This document shows positions 33,681 through 46,869 of a DNA stretch of 64,000 nucleotides, in pieces. The number at the start of each line of letters is the position of its first letter. Position 1 is the first letter of the stretch. The stretch lies in contig OZ020310.1 in the NCBI GenBank assembly GCA_963971305.1, forward strand, positions 61,701,017 to 61,765,016, written 5' to 3'. The notes beneath the pieces are model-generated. The model was not told where the DNA came from and made no database searches. It saw only the letters and a program-made list of their open reading frames with translations. Source of the DNA: Arcuatula senhousia. Lineage: Eukaryota; Mollusca; Bivalvia; Mytilida; Mytilidae. A program made the position numbers and the translations under genes.

Positions 33681-36600
33681 CATGTGGAAATGCTAAAAAA
33701 TTTGTTTTGTCTCTTAGAAAAAGTTAAAGAAACCAATCATTAATATACATACTTAGCAGAAAATTAATTTTGTTGTCAAAATCAGAAAATTGTTGTGTAA
33801 AAAAAAATGAATGAGCAAAAATATGTGCATACAAAGGCAAAATATGCACTGTCAAATAATATTCGTTTGAAGATCAATTGATGCCTCTTTGCTTCATACA
33901 AAATATTACTTTCTAAACTAACTTAATGTCAATTAAACATAAAATATGTTTATTTAATCGAGTCACATTGTCGCAGTTACAATCTACTCATGACGTATTT
34001 ACTCTTACAACACTGATTTTGCCAGAGTTAAACTCGAGTAGGGCTAAAGGTATTTTAAACATATTTTACTCAAAAAAGTGAATAGGATTGGATAGCAGGC
34101 ATAGCCTATATACATCCTCTCCTTAAAGGCAACATACAACATGCAGATTGGTGATATATATAAATACAAACATGATAAACATAAGCAATTGTAACAGATT
34201 TCATGAAAAGAAATATATTTCTTTTTGTATCAAAATAAATATATCAAATGTAAATATATATTTTTACTTTGGTATTAGATTTATCTTTTTAAATCAAAAG
34301 TTATTATGCTTATTATTTAATTATATCTGACATTTTCAATCAAACTTTGCAATTAGTATGTTAGCCAGAATAGATCTAATTTTTATAGTTTATTTTCCAT
34401 ACCTATAGCTATGAGAATTTATAAATCAATGAAATTATATTATAAATATATCAAGTAAAAATGGATGGAAATGTATGGAAAATGAAAATGATATTGGAAA
34501 TAATATATTTTTTTTAATGAAAAAGAACAATAATTTAATAAAGTAATGTCTGTCAGTAAAAAAACTACCTAGCGATTTTACACTGTGAATGCACTACCCA
34601 AAACGTTTTGTACCTTTAATAAATTTGTGGACAGCCATCATGACCTTTATATTATTGTCAAATAAAAGAGAGTCTGTACCAAACAGTAGTTTCTGCAAGT
34701 TAAAATCAATTTGAAGTTCCACACAAACACTCTGTAGTAGGGCTAAAGGTCGTGGAATTTTACCCGATTCAGAACTTTATTCGTGAATTTGTTACTTTAG
34801 TAAACTATAATAGGTCAACAAAAACAGCCAATAAATTATTGCTGTTCATTTGAAATAACTCGCACTTAACTACAAGTTTAGAACGTCTCCCGACTCCTGT
34901 GTTAAAACAAAATAACTACTTTAATCTTGTCCTAAACCTCATAACCTAATCATACAAATCATATCAATTCATTAATTCGTTCTAATGAATTTAATCATGA
35001 ACTATGGTATTGCAATGAATTATTATCGGTTGCAGAAAACAAATTGCCTGAATTCAAGTCCGAAATCATTAATTTCTAGGAACTTTTGTTTTAAGAAAAA
35101 AAACTTTGCTTTGTCGACATTTTTATAAGTTAGTTGTGATATGTTTGTAAAAGTAATACCTTTTCATGTGTTTTGCCTACTAATCCCGTCATGCTTTTGA
35201 ATCTTAACATTTAGATGTCAGTAATCTAAATTAGAAATTTACGTGATGAACAATTTGAGAATTCAAGGTCTCCTTATAGAGGTTCAACATTATGTTGTGC
35301 GAGCTTAATTTCAATCATAAGCTCGGAAGGGTATAGTCGTCACGTCATATTAATAACGATTTCTGAGAGAATATTTAGACTGAGGTTAGAAAAGAAGATC
35401 CCTATTGATGGTAACTTAACATAATAATCGAAAAGCATTCTCGTATTTTCCAAATATTTATTTAGGGACCGAATGAAACATATTTTCTTGTAACGCTTTG
35501 TCTAAATGTCTGTCATGGAGACAGCGGTATCGTAAAAAAAATCAGAAACTATTATGTCGTTCCGACTTGACTTCACTTTGCCTTTACAAATTCATGATTT
35601 TCAATAATTTTTTCTCTCTTTTGGTTATTTTTATGCGTTCAGTTTTGTCTTTAGATTTTGACTTGTTCTAATGATATTAAAATGCCTCTATAACTCTTTT
35701 TTGAGCACTATATATAACGTGTTAACATGATCAGTTGACCATTGTCTCGTGTCGTAAGTATATCAGATACAAAGAGCTGTCAATTATATGACGTGGGATG
35801 CACAGAATTTCAAAAGCCCAAATTAGATCACCTCAAATCTGTACATTTAATATGAGACAGGGAGGCTCTGATTTAGGAACGGAAGTGAAATATTATATTT
35901 CAGCGTCTCATTAAGAAAATTTCTATTTTATGTAATCATCAGGGCTTGTTCAGTAATAATCAGTTTTACCCTGAAACATCTCTCATGTGCATGTCCTGTC
36001 TAGCGAGTACAGTGTGTGCTGAAATTTTACTTCCGATACGCTGCCGATGTGAAGAGTAAATCACGTTCTGGCAGATGTCCCTATGGTTGTGCTTCTGTTT
36101 ACAACCCAAGTTTAGTTTCGATAGCCGCTGCTTGTGGACCACAAGCCTAGCAGATAGACTTACCATACAAGAATGTACTAATAAATCTTAATGATTTTTT
36201 GTCCTTGTAAATTTCAAAGCTGTTTAAGACACCAGGTTTCATTCTTTGTAGTGCCAATGGTCACTCTCCTCGGTGCTGGATTTTGCTTTCCTGGTCAATC
36301 TGAGTACTCGTCGTTAAATACTTTTGGTTTATGACTTCCAATGGCTTGATTCAAATGCTGCTGATGAGAAGCTATTCCCTAAAATATAGATATACAGCAA
36401 AACCAAATTAAGGGTTTTCATGCCCGTTTAGGTATTTGTTTTTTTTAATTATCATTCTTCAACCGCTTCGACCTGCAGAATAGGCTTGTTCTTTTTCATA
36501 TTCTGTGGACAAATCCACTGCCAGTTCAAGTTTATCAGAGTAGAATTTGTGAATTTCTTGATTTTCGTTCGCCATATCTATTTTGGTCACATGAGCGTTA

Positions 36601-37286
36601 TAGATTTGTGTAATTATATAGAATGGTTTTGATTTTTTTCTGCAATCGTTAACATGTGAAATAGTTCAAAACGTGTTAAATCTATGAAAATAAATAAAAA
36701 AAAACTAACCGGACCTTTTTAGAAAGTACAGTAAACAAATGAACAACGTAAAATGGAATTTTTTTATCTTCCCATTTCGGTATTTTGTTTACCCTTTATT
36801 GTAAATATAACATCTAAAACATACAATTAAAACATGAACTAATAGAGTTTGAATATTAGTATGTTATTGAAAAAAATATTAATTCGGTTTACTATGCAAA
36901 ACGGTTATAGTAAGGAAAACACATCGTATGCTGCGGCGTTATGTCAATGGTAATAACAAGTAATGGTACCATTAAATAATCAGAGCCATATGGCCCACAC
37001 AAGAATGAGCAAGAATTCCAATCTATAAACAAGATACTGAAGTTATTCTTATATAATTTACTTACTCACTGTTGTAAGCGTGTTACCTTCTTCAATATAT
37101 GAGTCCCACAACAAAAAAAAAAACAATGTGAGTCACCATTATTGTCTTCTTTTCTGCTACAAATATAACAGACACAAACAAAAGAAAAAGATCTCCTATT
37201 ACAAAACATCGTTATGTTGAAATGAGTTTATATCATATATTTAAGTATAAATATAGTGTTTTTTAATATGCATTATAGGACAAAGC
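33681..37286. other. No gene seen
   Basis: About 3.6 kb of AT-rich DNA. 36260-36450 is a diverged relative of 19560-19760. Short ORFs lack any recognisable domain or conserved composition. Confidence 0.45.
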
Positions 37287-37403
37287 ACATTACCTATATC
37301 GCATACCCTATATCGCACCCCCTATATCGCACCTCTTACCCTATATCGCACCCCCTATATCGCACCCCTAACCCTATATCGCATACCTTATATCGCACCC
37401 CTA
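37287..37403. repeat. Short minisatellite of CCCTATATCGCAC units
   Basis: Seven or so units of 13-20 bp built on CCTATATCGCAYMCC. It lies immediately before the foldback element. Confidence 0.85.
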
Positions 37404-37429
37404 CAAAAATTAATATTTTATTTTATATG

Positions 37430-37585
37430 ATATAATGAACATTACATGGCAAAATCTGCATCACATGCTGTATTAACCCTCGACCTATATCATACCTCGG
37501 GCCGTTAGCCCTCGGTATGATATAGGTGTCTCGGGTAAATACAGCATATGCTACAGATTCTGCCATGTATTATTCAGTATATATC
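37430..37585. mobile_element. Foldback element (near-perfect hairpin)
   Basis: Arms of about 70 bp, 37430-37499 and 37512-37585, are reverse complements with few mismatches: TACATGGCAAAATCTG faces CAGATTCTGCCATGTA, and CCTATATCATACCTCGG faces CTCGGTATGATATAGG. The spacer is about 10 nt. No ORF. Confidence 0.8.
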
Positions 37586-38202
37586 TAATCAAATACTTAT
37601 ATCAGACCAATGGAAAATAATGAGATGTGGAATAAGTGTTTGCGACACAGCCCACAATCAGGCGGCAATTCAGAAAAAAAAACAGAATGGACAACCGCCA
37701 GCAGCCTTCAACAAGGCCATATGGCACTGCTCGTGGTTCTGTAATTTGTCCAAGGTCTATATAAAATGCATATTATTCAAATACAGTCCTGTATTAGTCA
37801 CAGACAGACCCCCTTCTAAAAAAGGAAGTCATGCTTATCTGCATTGCGTCAGAGTAAATATGTTAAATCAATATACATATATTTACATTTATTTGTAGAA
37901 AAAGGATGATGGCTTCTTGCAATTAAGTTCAGTTAACTTATGTATATTTAAATAATACATATGTTATTGGTATAGGATATGTTATTCGAGGACACATTGA
38001 CTAGTGAAACGACAAACCATTGCGACTTACAGTGGCAGATCATTTCATTAAAGAGATATCAGTGTTGATTGTGTCGACTTACTGGAGGATAAAAGCTGAA
38101 ATTATGTCATTGGACACATTGAGCCTCACTTTTTCAGAGCATACCCCTGCACATTCGAAAAATGACTCTGATCAAAATATTTGTTGATGAATTTAACATC
38201 TA
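37586..38202. other. Spacer with a dispersed repeat (37619-37760)
   Basis: GAGATGTGGAATAAGTG followed by GCAGCCTTCAACAAGGCC recurs diverged at 56100-56235, and the first half alone near 17572, 19044 and 43965. It appears to be a dispersed, low-identity repeat. Confidence 0.5.
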
Positions 38203-38986
38203 CAGTCAGGGGACCAACTTGTACAAGTCAGAATGATCAGATTCAATCTTACTTGTACAAGTCAGATTAAACAAACTAGAGTTATCTTCTCCTTATTTTT
38301 AGAAATTTCAATCTGACTTCTACAAGTAGAATATACTAGAATGTCTTTTTATCAAAGTCTCATATCCAGAGATATTCTCTATGGTTAAATTCCTTTTCTA
38401 TATACTGAGATCTATCTATAAATCTTACAAAATAGTGATGGGTTTGTAATTTAGATTTTTTGTTTTTATATCATTCTTACTTGTACAAATCAGAATCAAA
38501 ATTTTACTGCCCTCCTTTGGCAGTAAATTTCTCTACTTTGGCGGTCGTGAACACCATGGTCTTTAATTATGCTTAAATCATTAAATAACAATTATTTATC
38601 TAGTATAAACCACATTGGTGTTCAAAACCGTGGATATAAATGACAGTCTTAGATAATTAGCTATGAAATTCTTTGATGATAATTGAAACTTTACAGTCAA
38701 TCTGTTTCCTATTTGCTCATGATTCTTTCATCCTAAATGCAGGATGTCATTGTTGACATTGTGAAATAATTTGAATAAGATTTATTGGTTTTGAGAAATG
38801 TTATTCCAAAAACATTGAATATTGGAGCAAATTGAATAGAAACAATTCTTACTCTAACAAGTCAGATTCATTCTGACCCATAGAAGTCAGAATTGGATCT
38901 GACTCTACAGAGTAAGAAACCATAAATAGAATCTTACTGGTACAAGTAAGATCTATTCTGACTTCTACAAGTTGGTCCCCTGACTG
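38203..38986. mobile_element. 784-bp non-autonomous DNA transposon with 32-bp TIRs
   Basis: The 32-bp ends starting CAGTCAGGGGACCAACTTGT are inverted with about one mismatch and are flanked by ATCTA on both sides (38198-38202 and 38987-38991). ACTTGTACAAGT-type palindromic words recur inside. No ORF. The superfamily is unclear: a CAG start with a 5-bp duplication does not fit one family by inspection. Confidence 0.82.
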
Positions 38987-38991
38987 ATCTA

Positions 38992-40066
38992 CCCAGTTCT
39001 CAAAATATAGTGACCTTGTATTGAAAAAAAATAACTCCAATTCATTAAATGTTTAAATATATCCTTTCATTAGATAAATTTTTTATTGATATTTAATGAA
39101 AACAATGAAACCAAATAATATATAACAAAATAAATAAAGGAAAAAAAAAACTTAGGTAAGAAGTTTTAATTGCAAAACGTGGAGATTTCAAAGATAACAT
39201 TATTTACATATCTTTCAATAACCCCGAGATACATATATATAATTAACGTATAGTGAAATAAAAGGGGTAGAAACCGTATTAAATATTAAGTTCAGAATCC
39301 ACAAGTTGAATCTTATGAAAAAAAAACACTATTTCATTATATGTTCAAACATTTCATTTGATAATAATTTGGTTTTTGATTGTATCTGTGTCCGCACATT
39401 TCACAGAGAATAATCGGTTTTGTCGACAAAAATGATTGTGAACAATTTCTTTACGATGGTCAAGCATTGAACCATGACTGTGAACATTTCGGTATAGGGT
39501 TCGTTAACTAATATTCTTGTGAAAAAAATCGATTTTCTTGAACTTTTGTCTCATATATTCAGTTTTAGTTTTTCTTAATTTTGAGTTAACTCTCGTTTAA
39601 ATTGCCATAATTCGATATTTTCAAAAACATGTACAATAGATAGCCACTGAAAACAAAAAAATAATTCAGGCGGGTGAGACTCAGTTAAGATTTGTATCCC
39701 AAATAATATTTTGAAATGTTTGACTCCTATTTTTAATTTAAAAAAGTCTTTACTACAGGATGAATCTTAGGAAATATGCATTGTTTGATGATTGAATTAA
39801 TTATTTGATAGGGAAACAGCCAACGGTTGGTCAAATGATATTTTTCTTTTAACGTTGGTATTAACATGTAAGATGAAATTCATATTTATATGGCTTGAAT
39901 AATGAATATAATTGTTTTAAATAAACAAATCAAATATCCAAAAAAGACATTTAGGTTTTTTAAATAAAATATTTTCAAGAACTTTTCAACAATTTGAATC
40001 TTGTTTCCGAATCTTATTGATTGATTGTCTTGTTGACTGAAATTGGTAACTGTATATACAGATGAG
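38992..40066. other. No gene seen
   Basis: AT-rich sequence without recognisable repeat or exon. Confidence 0.4.
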
Positions 40067-40070
40067 TGTA

Positions 40071-40603
40071 CACATAACCTGTACGGTAAGTTAACTTGAA
40101 GAGCAGACATCAAGTCAACTTCAAGTTTACTTGCGACTGGTCATGCGACTGCTTTGAGCAGACGCATGATTAGTTCCAAGTTAACTTGAAAAAGCAGTCA
40201 TAATTCCAGGTCTGCTTTTAAACGCAGTCATGTAGTTATGACAGGTCTGGTCAAGTTAACTTCGTGGAATGTCTGCTTTAAAAACTGAATTTTAAAGGAC
40301 AAATTTTAAGTTCAATTACCTGACCTGTATTTAAAATTCATTTATTATGTTATTGCATTTTTTTTTATTCTAATTTTAACCATTGTATTATAAAACATTT
40401 AAAGTAAGAGCAGACTTGTTGCTTTGACTGGTTTGGTTAAAGCCGTCATATCTTTGTGACTGGTTATGGTCAATCATAAAGATATGACCACTACAAGTCT
40501 TCCTTGACCAGTAATAAGTTAAATGTCTGCTATAGCAAACAGGAGCAGACATGGAAAGCTTACTCAAAGTTTATTGTATGTTAACTTTAATACAGGTTAT
40601 GTG
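40071..40603. mobile_element. 533-bp TIR element with GTTAAC-rich interior
   Basis: The ends are CACATAACCTGTA and TACAGGTTATGTG, flanked by TGTA on both sides (40067-40070 and 40604-40607). The interior is rich in AAGTTAACTT and GCAGAC/GTCTGC palindromes, recalling 15770-16033. No ORF. Confidence 0.65.
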
Positions 40604-40809
40604 TGTACATATCAGTACATGTATTTAAATACAGTGACAAAATATGTTTACACTGTCAAGAAATACGAGCATTTAGCCATTCCTTTTCTCTCACCAACAT
40701 AGATCAGTCCATAATGAGTACAATCTAATCCATAAATAAGATAAGCAGATGTAAAATTCAAATCATCCAAACTGTTGATGGTATATGACAGATTTGTAAA
40801 ATTGCTAAC

Positions 40810-42050
40810 CAGACATCGACCACGTTAACTGAAAGAAGTAGCAGTACCGACAGGGCATCCAAATGTCAATGTAAGACTAGCCATTCACATCTTTGTTATC
40901 AATAACAAGGTATTGTTAAACTTTTGTTTTACTTAAATTTATGTTAGTATGTACCAAGTAGTACACAACCATAATATAAACAAATTCGTTTCGAAATACC
41001 TAAAATCTCAGACTAGAAACGCTATAGTTTATTGAATGCAAGTTAACGTCATTTCACTTAAACTATTTTGTTAAAAATTAAATGTTTTGGGACCATAATT
41101 TTTTTAAATCGGAATATTCTGATCAAAATCAATAATGCCGATAGACTCCTCTTTTATTTTTTTTCTGTATAGTAAGTGGAACTGGACAGTTCTCAATATT
41201 GAGGAAAATTGCATATTTTGAAATTAAAAAAAATATATATATATGATTTTGTTCATAACCGGGGAATTAAGATAAGACCGAACGCCACAACATTTACACA
41301 TTTAGGAAAATAACATACCATTTGATTTTTAATAATAGCAAAAAACACATTATTACCTAAAAGTGTGACAGGATCAAGGATGGAATAACATTTATGACCT
41401 TAGTTAAATGATTATCACATTAACTTGTAAAATCATTAATTGATAAAATACTAGAACGAACATTGATAATTAATATTCAATCAAAGAAACATAACTACAT
41501 GTACTTTGTCAAATAAGAATCTTAACAAATGCTATTTTTTACCAAAGGATTATTTTGTTGTCCCATGGCTGTCCTTAATATACAGGTTTGTCTGTATATA
41601 GCATTCAAGGTATGATGAAATAACTAAGAAATACCCATTTCCTGAAGTCTATAACTGAGAATAATAGCTCCTTATTGTGCATGATTTATATGTGCAGAAA
41701 ACAACAGTCAGGAATCTTTGACAAAGCTTTTGTTGTACTTGTCTTTCTTATGTTTTCAACAGTTGTCTTGTACATAATTGCACACATGTAACCGTTTTCA
41801 CACAAAATGAGATGTATATAAGTATATATCATTTGATTTTATACGACAGCAACAACAATATAGTGTTGGTAGGTGGGTCAGGATCAAAAGAGGGAAAAGT
41901 ATGGGACATTTTCGACAATATGCTACATTTTTTATTGTAATAGTTTCTCCCATTTAAAAAAAATAATTTCCAGATACCATTTATATCCCTGACGATACAT
42001 AATACAGAATAACAACAGCAAATGCGTGGAATCATGCATAAAGTCAATTG
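40810..42050. repeat. Segmental duplication 1, copy A
   Basis: Colinear with 46870-49310 on the same strand. Matched landmarks include ACATCGACC, ATAACAAGGTATT, ATAACCGGGGA, GTGACAGGA, GGTATGATGAAATAACTAAG. The copies are diverged and carry several insertions and deletions. No exon recognised within either copy. Confidence 0.7.
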
Positions 42051-45000
42051 ACACCTCTGAGCATTTATAACAAAACAATTATAATAATTCACGATTTGTT
42101 TCACATAAAATAATGTGCCACTTTCAAATGTAGAAAAAAATGAAGGAACGGTTTCCCTTGTTTGAAACAAAGATTTTATTTAATCACCAATGAATTATCA
42201 CGACCTTTGTGGTAATGAAGTAAAATTAAAAGCATGTATAAAAGAAACGTGAAATATGCCCGCGGATAATATAAAGCTTGCTGAAACCCACAGATTTATT
42301 TAGCTAGGTTTATCTGTAGTGAATGCACTAGACGTCTGCATTTGATACCAGATTTAGACAACAAAATATTCTACATCATGGTAATAATAAATTTAATGAT
42401 GATAAAAATGAATTAATATTCCTTTATATTCTGAGTGAAGTTGTTTTAACAAATTTGTGTTAAAGTGTTCTTTAGATTAATTCTGAATGTAAATGTGACT
42501 TTTTATCTATTAATAATAAAAAAACCGGTAAGTTAACAATGACAGATTTTTGAAAACAGTCCCCTCAACAATTTCTTAAGTCATTCTAAAATAGTTTGTC
42601 TCATTTATAAAGGAGTAGAAAAGATAGTGTGTTCATGAATAACGTTCATGTTTCGTTTTAGGCAAGCATATTATCAGTTTTCAAAGGATATACTTTTACA
42701 AATGTAATAAATGGAATGGAAGATATTTCAAACATGCAATTGATGAAAATATTGAAACAATTATTAAAGAGTGAAAAGATAATTCACAAAAAATATCGTT
42801 GAAAGTTTTAATGATAGACCACTTGTGTGTTGACTAAATATCTGTCGATATAATAAATATAAAATAAATATCTCTAAATAGATATTTATTACCAAAATTA
42901 GATACAGATCCTTTTTTGACTTGAGCAATATCCCCAAACAATTTTTATTTAATCATGTCCATTTTGGTCAGCGTATGTTATTTCTGGACTTTGACCAAAA
43001 GAGATATATCCTGCCCCCTTGTTCAGTCTAAAAAGGTCAGCAGAGTATAGCCTACATATGTTTTGAATGTTCGTTGTTTTATCATTTTTTTAGACAAGTT
43101 GTTACTACCATATTCCACTTGAGTACCGGAAGTTAGGCTTAGGCAATAATTTAATCATGTTCACTGAGACTATGAGTTATAAAATAACGTACAACTTTAA
43201 ATTATACATTCAAATATTTTGTCCTGTGTACTGTGTATGTGTAAGGAAACAAATGAATACAAATTTTAAAACATGCACTGCCTGTCAGAATGTCTTGCAA
43301 GCATAGGTGTAAAAGAAAAAAAAATATATATTATTTGTATTGCTGTGTGGGCAAAATGAAAATAAAAATTCATAAAGTTTGTGTTGATTCTCTCGTGGAG
43401 TATGGTATAATGTAAGTCTATACTCTTGACAGAACATGCACCAGGGACATGTTGGTAATGTCTGTACGTGCAATTTCTTATTGTTACAGAATGCACAATA
43501 AAATTATCACCTTATTAAGACTTCTATGAAATAGATATTGTCAAATAGAGGTAATAACAAAACTACCGAACTGATTGAATACATCTATTGAAACATATCA
43601 TAATCAGGCAGGGGGAGATAAATTGGGGTATTAGCGGGACATTGTACAATTAAATATGAAAAAATATTAAAGATAGAACGGTCAATGATGTTAAGGTTCT
43701 CTAAAAGTACAATTACAAGACTTTCATAACAATAAATACTTAAATATTGTGTTTTTCCTTGTCAGTCAACTATCTTTTTTTTTGGTTTTATATCCAAAAA
43801 TGGGTCTTTCGTTGATAATCTAGGGATTTTTTTGAATCATTTATTGTATTTTTAGTCTCGGGCCAATGCAAGACAGGAGCAGTGACCTCTTGTCATGTTT
43901 AAGACTGCTGGCTGTGTTCCATTGTGATTTTTTTAAATTGCCATTTCTTTAATGTTGATTGTGTTGCGTACACTCATGTCACATCTTTATATCGTCTATT
44001 TAAAAAGGAAGAATGTAGATTGACACTCAAAATTTGAGTTTATTTAAATATAAGATAAACAATAAGGTTTATAAACTGGTTCAAAATATTTCAAGGCTAA
44101 ATGACTATATCAAGGAATATTGGAGTGCAGCTCACAAAACTAAATATGTTTAAAAATGCACGTTCTTTGCATGTTTTAATCCGGCCAACACACAAGTGGT
44201 TGAAAATGATCTGATTCTAAAGATAGTACCATTTTTTGCTGAGAAGATATCTTAGTAATAGAGGCATTCCACTTTGGGGTAAACAGATAAAGTTAATGTC
44301 CTGTAGCTATAACAACATTACGAATGTTATACTAACAAATCTTTACAATGTGTGCAAATGAAAAAATAATTAGTTTAGTTATTACTTTTTTAGTAAAATC
44401 AAAATTATATATATCTGTCATAGATACAATGTAATAATTGAATAGAATGGTCTGTGACACAGTCTCTATGCAATTTTCCTATTGTTTTCTTTTTTGTTCT
44501 AAGAATCATATTAATATCAAATTGTGCTAACAATTCTAAATATTTATCTATCCGAAATAGTCTATTTCAAAATGTAATTTTTAGTGAATTTTATAAATTT
44601 TGCCTTAATTGATACCGTCAATCAGTTTTGCAATAGCCTTTCTGAAGACTTTTTTTGCCATATTTCATTTTTTTTTATCTAATATCTTTTTTATACATTA
44701 AAAGCGATTGATGTCCACTGTTTGTTTTAAAGATTGGTGAACATTGAACAAATATCTTAAATTATGTAATTCATAACAATAAATGTATTTCAAAACTGAT
44801 TTTTTTTCATTCAAACAATGAATATAAAACAAATTAGCTTAATTTTAACAAGGTTAGAATGTTTGTATCTAGATGAAAGCTAGGTTGTTGCCCATTTCGT
44901 CACAAGTATAAATTTTAAATTAGAAAAAGTAATTGAGACGTTTAGTAACTCTTTTTTTTACATTCCAATTAAATCTAATAGGAAATCGTCGACAAAACGA

Positions 45001-45843
45001 AAAGTTAACATCTGATACCGTCAGGTATAGTTTAGAATACCAAGAGCGTAAACCTCCATTAAATTTGAAAATTCAACATCTTATGAATGTGGATTTCCTT
45101 TGTTCGGGTTCTAATAATATTATGTAAAAAGAAACCGTTTCGTATGAGCTAATGTCTTTATAGTTCGAAAACTTTATTAAACCAAAATAACATATTGATT
45201 TAACAGAAAATGCAAACAGTTTTATACAAGCAGATCAGTCTAACATGGCCGTAATCAAACTGCAACAACTTGACGACGAGTATTGTCTTTTATCTTTATT
45301 GAGACATTTAACTTAAAAAAAATAATATTTAAAGAAACTGTAACATTATGGATAATGGAAAAGAAACATTGAAGCAATACCGACTGTGTAGTCGCATATA
45401 TCAGTTTTAAAAAAAGGAGTAAGAGAGGTAACTACTTCATATTTAAAAACTGTCTCTGTGCTAAGGTCTGTATATTGAATCGACAAAACATGTTTTTAAT
45501 TGTCATTCAATTTCGATCGCTTTTAATTTCAATATTCCCACTAAAATATCGGTGGGCAACCATTCAACCGAGCTAAACAAAAACAAATTTGTTAATTTAA
45601 TTTGCTCAGAATAATTAGACATTTGGTAAGAATATATTTGTTAATAAATTTATACCATACATCAAGGATCATTAAATTTCCGTTCCATCGAATGATCGAA
45701 CGGATTTGCAGATAAAATGCTTACCATATGTATAATATATGCACGCCATAAAAACTGTATATAAGACATATAGAAAATAATTTATCAAATTATTCTTTTT
45801 CTGGCACTGTTTTGTATAAGCAAGTTTTAAGTAAATGTAATTA
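42051..45843. other. No gene seen
   Basis: AT-rich DNA. 45330-45475 has a diverged copy at 57525-57643 (AAGAGAGGTAACTA, CTGTGCTAAGG). A short copy of the TAATAACAAAACTACCGAAC repeat lies near 43550. ORFs near 43285-43496 show no recognisable domain. Confidence 0.45.
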
Positions 45844-45882
45844 ATACAAATGACAACAAAGTTCCAGACAATAAATTTTGCT

Positions 45883-45926
45883 ACGCCTGACGCGCGTTTC
45901 GTCTATACAAGACTCATCAGAGGCGC
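45883..45926 (-). ncRNA. Hammerhead ribozyme, intact core
   Basis: Minus strand: GCGCCU, CUGAUGA, stem II GUCU/AGAC with loop UGUAU, GAAA, stem III ACGCGCGU, cleavage triplet GUC, return AGGCGU. The loop differs from 23860-23903 by one base (A to U). Confidence 0.9.
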
Positions 45927-46237
45927 TCTACCAAAATATTGAAAATGCCAAACAGTGTATGAATATGAAGAGCATAGAACAGTATAACCAAAATACCAAA
46001 CTGGGGGAACCAAATTATTACTAAGATATTCAACCTGTCTGGGGTAGGAAGAACCTTAGGGTTTAGACAATTTTGAAATTTAGACGGATAATTTAAAGCT
46101 TTGATGTATTCTCCAACTCAAAAGTGTTGGTACCGGAGCGGGCTAACCTCGGGGAATTTAAACTCCACCAGCAGTGCTAACCTCCACGTGTGTTCGAAAT
46201 ACAAATGATAACAAAGTTCCAGACAATAAATTTTGCT

Positions 46238-46281
46238 ACGCCTGACGCGCGTTTCGTCTATACAAGACTCATCAGAGGCGC
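46238..46281 (-). ncRNA. Hammerhead ribozyme, intact core (second unit)
   Basis: Same motif and stem sequences as 45883-45926, exactly 355 bp away. Two active sites in tandem would release a 355-nt monomer suitable for circularisation. Confidence 0.9.
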
Positions 46282-46869
46282 TCTACCAAAATATTGAAAA
46301 TGCCAAACACTGTATGAATATGAAGAGCATAGAACAGTATAACCAAAATACCAAACTGGGGGAACCAAATTATTACTAAGATATTCAACCTGTCTGGGGT
46401 AGGAAGAACCTTAGGGTTTAGACAATTTTGAAATTTAGACGGATAATTTAAAGCTTTGATGTATTCTCCAACTCAAAAGGTACAATGTGTTGGTTTGAAT
46501 TGTTTTTTTTCATGTATAGTTTTCACAGGAAGTGTGTGTAGGATGTTTATTGTATGAGTCTTAATTTTTATATGTATATTTTTCTGCAGATAATTTATTT
46601 CGGACCTTTTTCATAAACGTTTTTTTCGGAGATGGAAAAAAGTATGGTGCACAAATACTTCACTTCAATTGCTAGCTGCTACCTCCCATTAAATCGGTAG
46701 ATGATGTATTTTGCAAAATTAAGGTATTTTGGACACCTGTATTACGATTAAAAACGAAACGACTTCATATCCGTAGTGTCATAACGTTCAGACGACGCCC
46801 GAAACAGTATCCTTTTGTGGTGTTTCATTAACATTGCATTGAAGCTACTGGGCTTGTGATATCCTCTGG

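Larger units (their letters stand above)
45844..46479 (-). mobile_element. Hammerhead retrozyme, dimeric array (355-bp unit)
   Basis: One full unit plus about 280 bp of the next, in ribozyme sense on the minus strand. The RNA 3' end is at ATACAAATG as at the other loci; the 5' end is truncated after ACTCAAAAG. The two units are nearly identical to each other and less so to the other loci, so the dimer probably arose or was copied as one event. Confidence 0.85.

Noticed and set aside
36355..36375. Additional hammerhead core (CTGATGAGA)
   Set aside because: No matching GAAA strand or stem II follows.
37548..37898. 116-codon ORF as a gene
   Set aside because: It begins inside a foldback element and crosses a dispersed repeat.
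41829..42170. 113-codon ORF as a host gene
   Set aside because: It lies at the edge of a segmental duplication, shows no known domain, and its composition is like the surrounding noncoding DNA.
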